17,135 nt of DNA from Discostella pseudostelligera. Its lineage: Eukaryota > Bacillariophyta > Thalassiosirophyceae > Thalassiosirales > Thalassiosiraceae. The notes beneath the pieces are model-generated. The model had not been told where the DNA came from and searched no databases. It worked only from the letters and a program-made list of their open reading frames with translations. Every line of letters begins with the position of its first letter. Position 1 is the first letter of the stretch. Both the position numbers and the translations under genes were made by a program. Positions 15,207 to 17,135 of the stretch are shown piece after piece. Where the stretch lies: positions 1 through 17,135 of the forward strand of contig JALLBK010000273.1 in assembly GCA_036940085.1 (NCBI GenBank). Reading direction: 5' to 3'.

Positions 15207-16997
15207 TTATTCCACTTTGCGCAGCTTTCGAGGTGACTCGAGTGTTTCAGAATTCTGAGCGTCTTGGTATTCGAGAAGCGAAGGTATGTTTTGAACAAGA
15301 CAATACATGGCAGAGAAACCGAGCTGATCTCTGCCGATCCATTCTACAACACTGGGCAAAGTTGTTGCAGGCATAGGTCCAAAAACATGTCCGACGGTGT
15401 CCTTGTTAAGAAGACACGACATGAGAAGCTTCCTACGGACAACTTCAGACTTGTCCTCTAGCTTGTTCATTATCAACAACGAAGCAAGTTCATCTGGACA
15501 CTTGGCGTAATCACTACTAGTGTATTCGAAGATATTCAATGTGTGGTTTGAGTTGCACACGCTGGCAATGCTCGTTTTGTCGCATAAGACGTTGGCAAGG
15601 GCATCCAAAGAGCTCGGCGAAATATCGACGTGGCCAATACTGAACTCTGTCAATGAATTGTTACTTGCTAGTGCAGCCACGAACCCAAGAATGACATCAT
15701 CATTGATTTTTATAACAATTTCACTGCAATCTTCAGCCCCTATTCGCAGTGACTTAAGTTTTGACTTTGATGTGAGGAGTAGGACATCAGTGAATGCACG
15801 CCATCCGTCGGTGGAAATGAAGGTGTTGAATTGAACGTCGAGGAGCCGAACTGTACTCATCTGCTTGGACAGCAGATTGACCAACAGATTTGCCCCTTCA
15901 TCATCAATACCACCATCGTTGCATACAAATTTTTTTTCCTCCAGAGCGGATTGAGATCCTAACATACGAAAGCACGTTGCCCAGCCGGTAGAAGTAATGG
16001 TTTGGTCATATGACATCGTCAATTTCTTCAAATTTGTATTACCGCCCAGAGCTTGAAAGATCTCAAATGCATCCTCATCATTGATGTTGCACTCTTCGAA
16101 TTGAAGTTCCAGCAACGACGAAGAAGGAGCTCCCAATCCACGAGAAAATTCTCGCCACCCTGCTGTTGTGATGTTGTTGCCGCCAATTGACATCGACTTC
16201 ATGTTTTGGTTGACGGCCAAGGCATCGCCCAGGGAAGCGGCACTTTCATCCCCCAAGTCGCCTAAAATTGTCATCCTGGGACTCGATAAGAAGATGAAAA
16301 AGAGATGCCAGCATGCTGCTGTTATGTGGTTACTCCAAAGGTCCAAAGTTTTGATACTGTTGTTCACGGCCAACCCGCTAATGAGTATTCCCATGCTCTC
16401 AATGCTGAGACAATTATGTGTTAAATCAAGTGTACGAATCCTACACTCTGGATTCTTGAGCAAAGTTCAAAGTGCTTCAAATCCCTTCCGTCCAATATCG
16501 TTTTCCCCCAAATCAAGTTCTAATAAGTTGTGCAGCCCCGGCATTGCATTCAATGCATTTATTAGGCCAGCAGCTTTCGTATCCCCGATATTATTGCGGT
16601 GCAGATTAATGATTTTTGGACCAATACAAATCAATACAACGGAGGTTGGTGTTTTGCTCAATGAATGGGGCGAGGATACGAAGGATGCGATGGAACGATT
16701 GTGAGCAAGCCAAATGAAAAGCGAATGGAATCCATTCGTATCTTCCAAAACACCCCGTATTTCCAATGTTCGCAAGTGAATGCTCCTGCTGATGGCGCGG
16801 CCTACTTGGTCAGCATAGTCCGCGTTCGTCACTTGAGAAGTAGACAAATGTAAGCCAGCAATGCCGGGATCATTCGCCAAGATCCGACTCACTGTTTCAT
16901 TATCTAGTGGGTGAAATTTCACCTTTGGTTGTTGATATCCAACAGCAACAGCCGCTTGAGGGCTGCCGTCGTCCGGTTGTACTTGCACCGTGGCCAT
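15207..16997 (-). pseudogene. Diatom-type LRR protein gene with one in-frame TGA
   Basis: A single frame runs from the ATG at 16997 to TAA at 15207-15209, 595 sense codons broken only by TGA at codon 177 (16467-16469). Both sides are in the same frame and the LRR pattern continues across the stop (LLELDLGENDIGRKGFEAL, stop, TLLKNPECRIRTLDLTHN). About nine degenerate repeats of the RNI/NLRC3-like ribonuclease-inhibitor type follow, for example KTLDLWSNHIT, KSMSIGGNNIT and RLLDVQFN. The C-terminal tail (SNHTLNIF, then LLIMNKLEDKSEVVRRKLL and VEWIGRDQLGFSAMYCLV) is the conserved end of a large diatom LRR family. The N-terminus (LDNETVSRILANDPGIAGL) also matches that family. The protein is probably intracellular and involved in protein-protein contacts. 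It may be a recent pseudogene, a polymorphic allele, a readthrough gene or a sequencing error. Confidence 0.8.
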
Positions 16998-17135
16998 GGT
17001 CGCATAGGAGAGAGGTTGATTGTGTCAATGTCCATGGTCCACCACATTACTTACAACCACACACAGACAGTCGGTCCACAACATGGACCATGTCGTCCCG
17101 CCAAAAATATCGCCAACACTGTTCGCCACGCATCC
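16998..17135. promoter_or_regulatory. Upstream region of the LRR gene
   Basis: 138 bases to the window edge that must include the LRR gene's 5' flank. An inverted pair CATGGTCC (17033-17040) and GGACCATG (17085-17092) is seen, with GGTCCAC repeated nearby. No other feature was recognised. Confidence 0.35.

Noticed and set aside
16467..16469. TGA as a selenocysteine codon in the LRR gene
   Set aside because: LRR proteins have no redox site here, and the position is an ordinary variable residue of the repeat; a nonsense change is simpler.

Overview
The window looks like nuclear DNA of a diatom, probably a pennate one. The clues are proline-threonine (PT) stalk repeats, a leucine-rich-repeat protein with the C-terminal tail typical of diatom LRR families, short GT-AG introns, and trinucleotide microsatellites inside coding DNA. 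This is inference from protein style; no marker gene is present.

Layout, left to right. (1) 1-1206, plus strand: the 3' part of a spermidine-synthase-like aminopropyltransferase gene in three exons, with its 5' end outside the window. (2) 1207-2560: non-coding DNA with a duplicated segment of about 110 bp, then the decayed remains of a PT-rich, cysteine-module protein, ending in a (TC)n microsatellite. (3) 3027-11102, plus strand: one uninterrupted 2,691-codon gene, the centre of the window. It encodes, in order, an acyl-CoA-binding domain, a DegT-type PLP aminotransferase-like domain, a hydrophobic segment, a fatty acyl-CoA reductase (FAR), a DHAP/glycerol-phosphate acyltransferase (GNPAT type) and an alkyl-DHAP synthase (AGPS). 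(4) 11420-13165, minus strand: a secreted subtilisin-family protease with a PT stalk, convergent with the giant gene. (5) 13166-15206: no credible gene, but a set of irregular direct repeats. (6) 15207-16997, minus strand: an LRR gene interrupted by one in-frame TGA.

The giant gene is the main discovery. FAR makes fatty alcohol from acyl-CoA, GNPAT makes 1-acyl-DHAP from DHAP and acyl-CoA, and AGPS exchanges the acyl group for the fatty alcohol to give 1-alkyl-DHAP, the committed ether-lipid intermediate. The N-terminal acyl-CoA-binding domain could feed acyl-CoA to both consuming modules. The whole entry pathway to ether lipids is therefore in one chain, along with a PLP-type domain that has no role in the textbook pathway. 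Catalytic motifs of every module can be seen in the translation; the overall function is inferred and untested.

Giant-protein residues are numbered from the ATG at 3027, and protease residues from the ATG at 13165.
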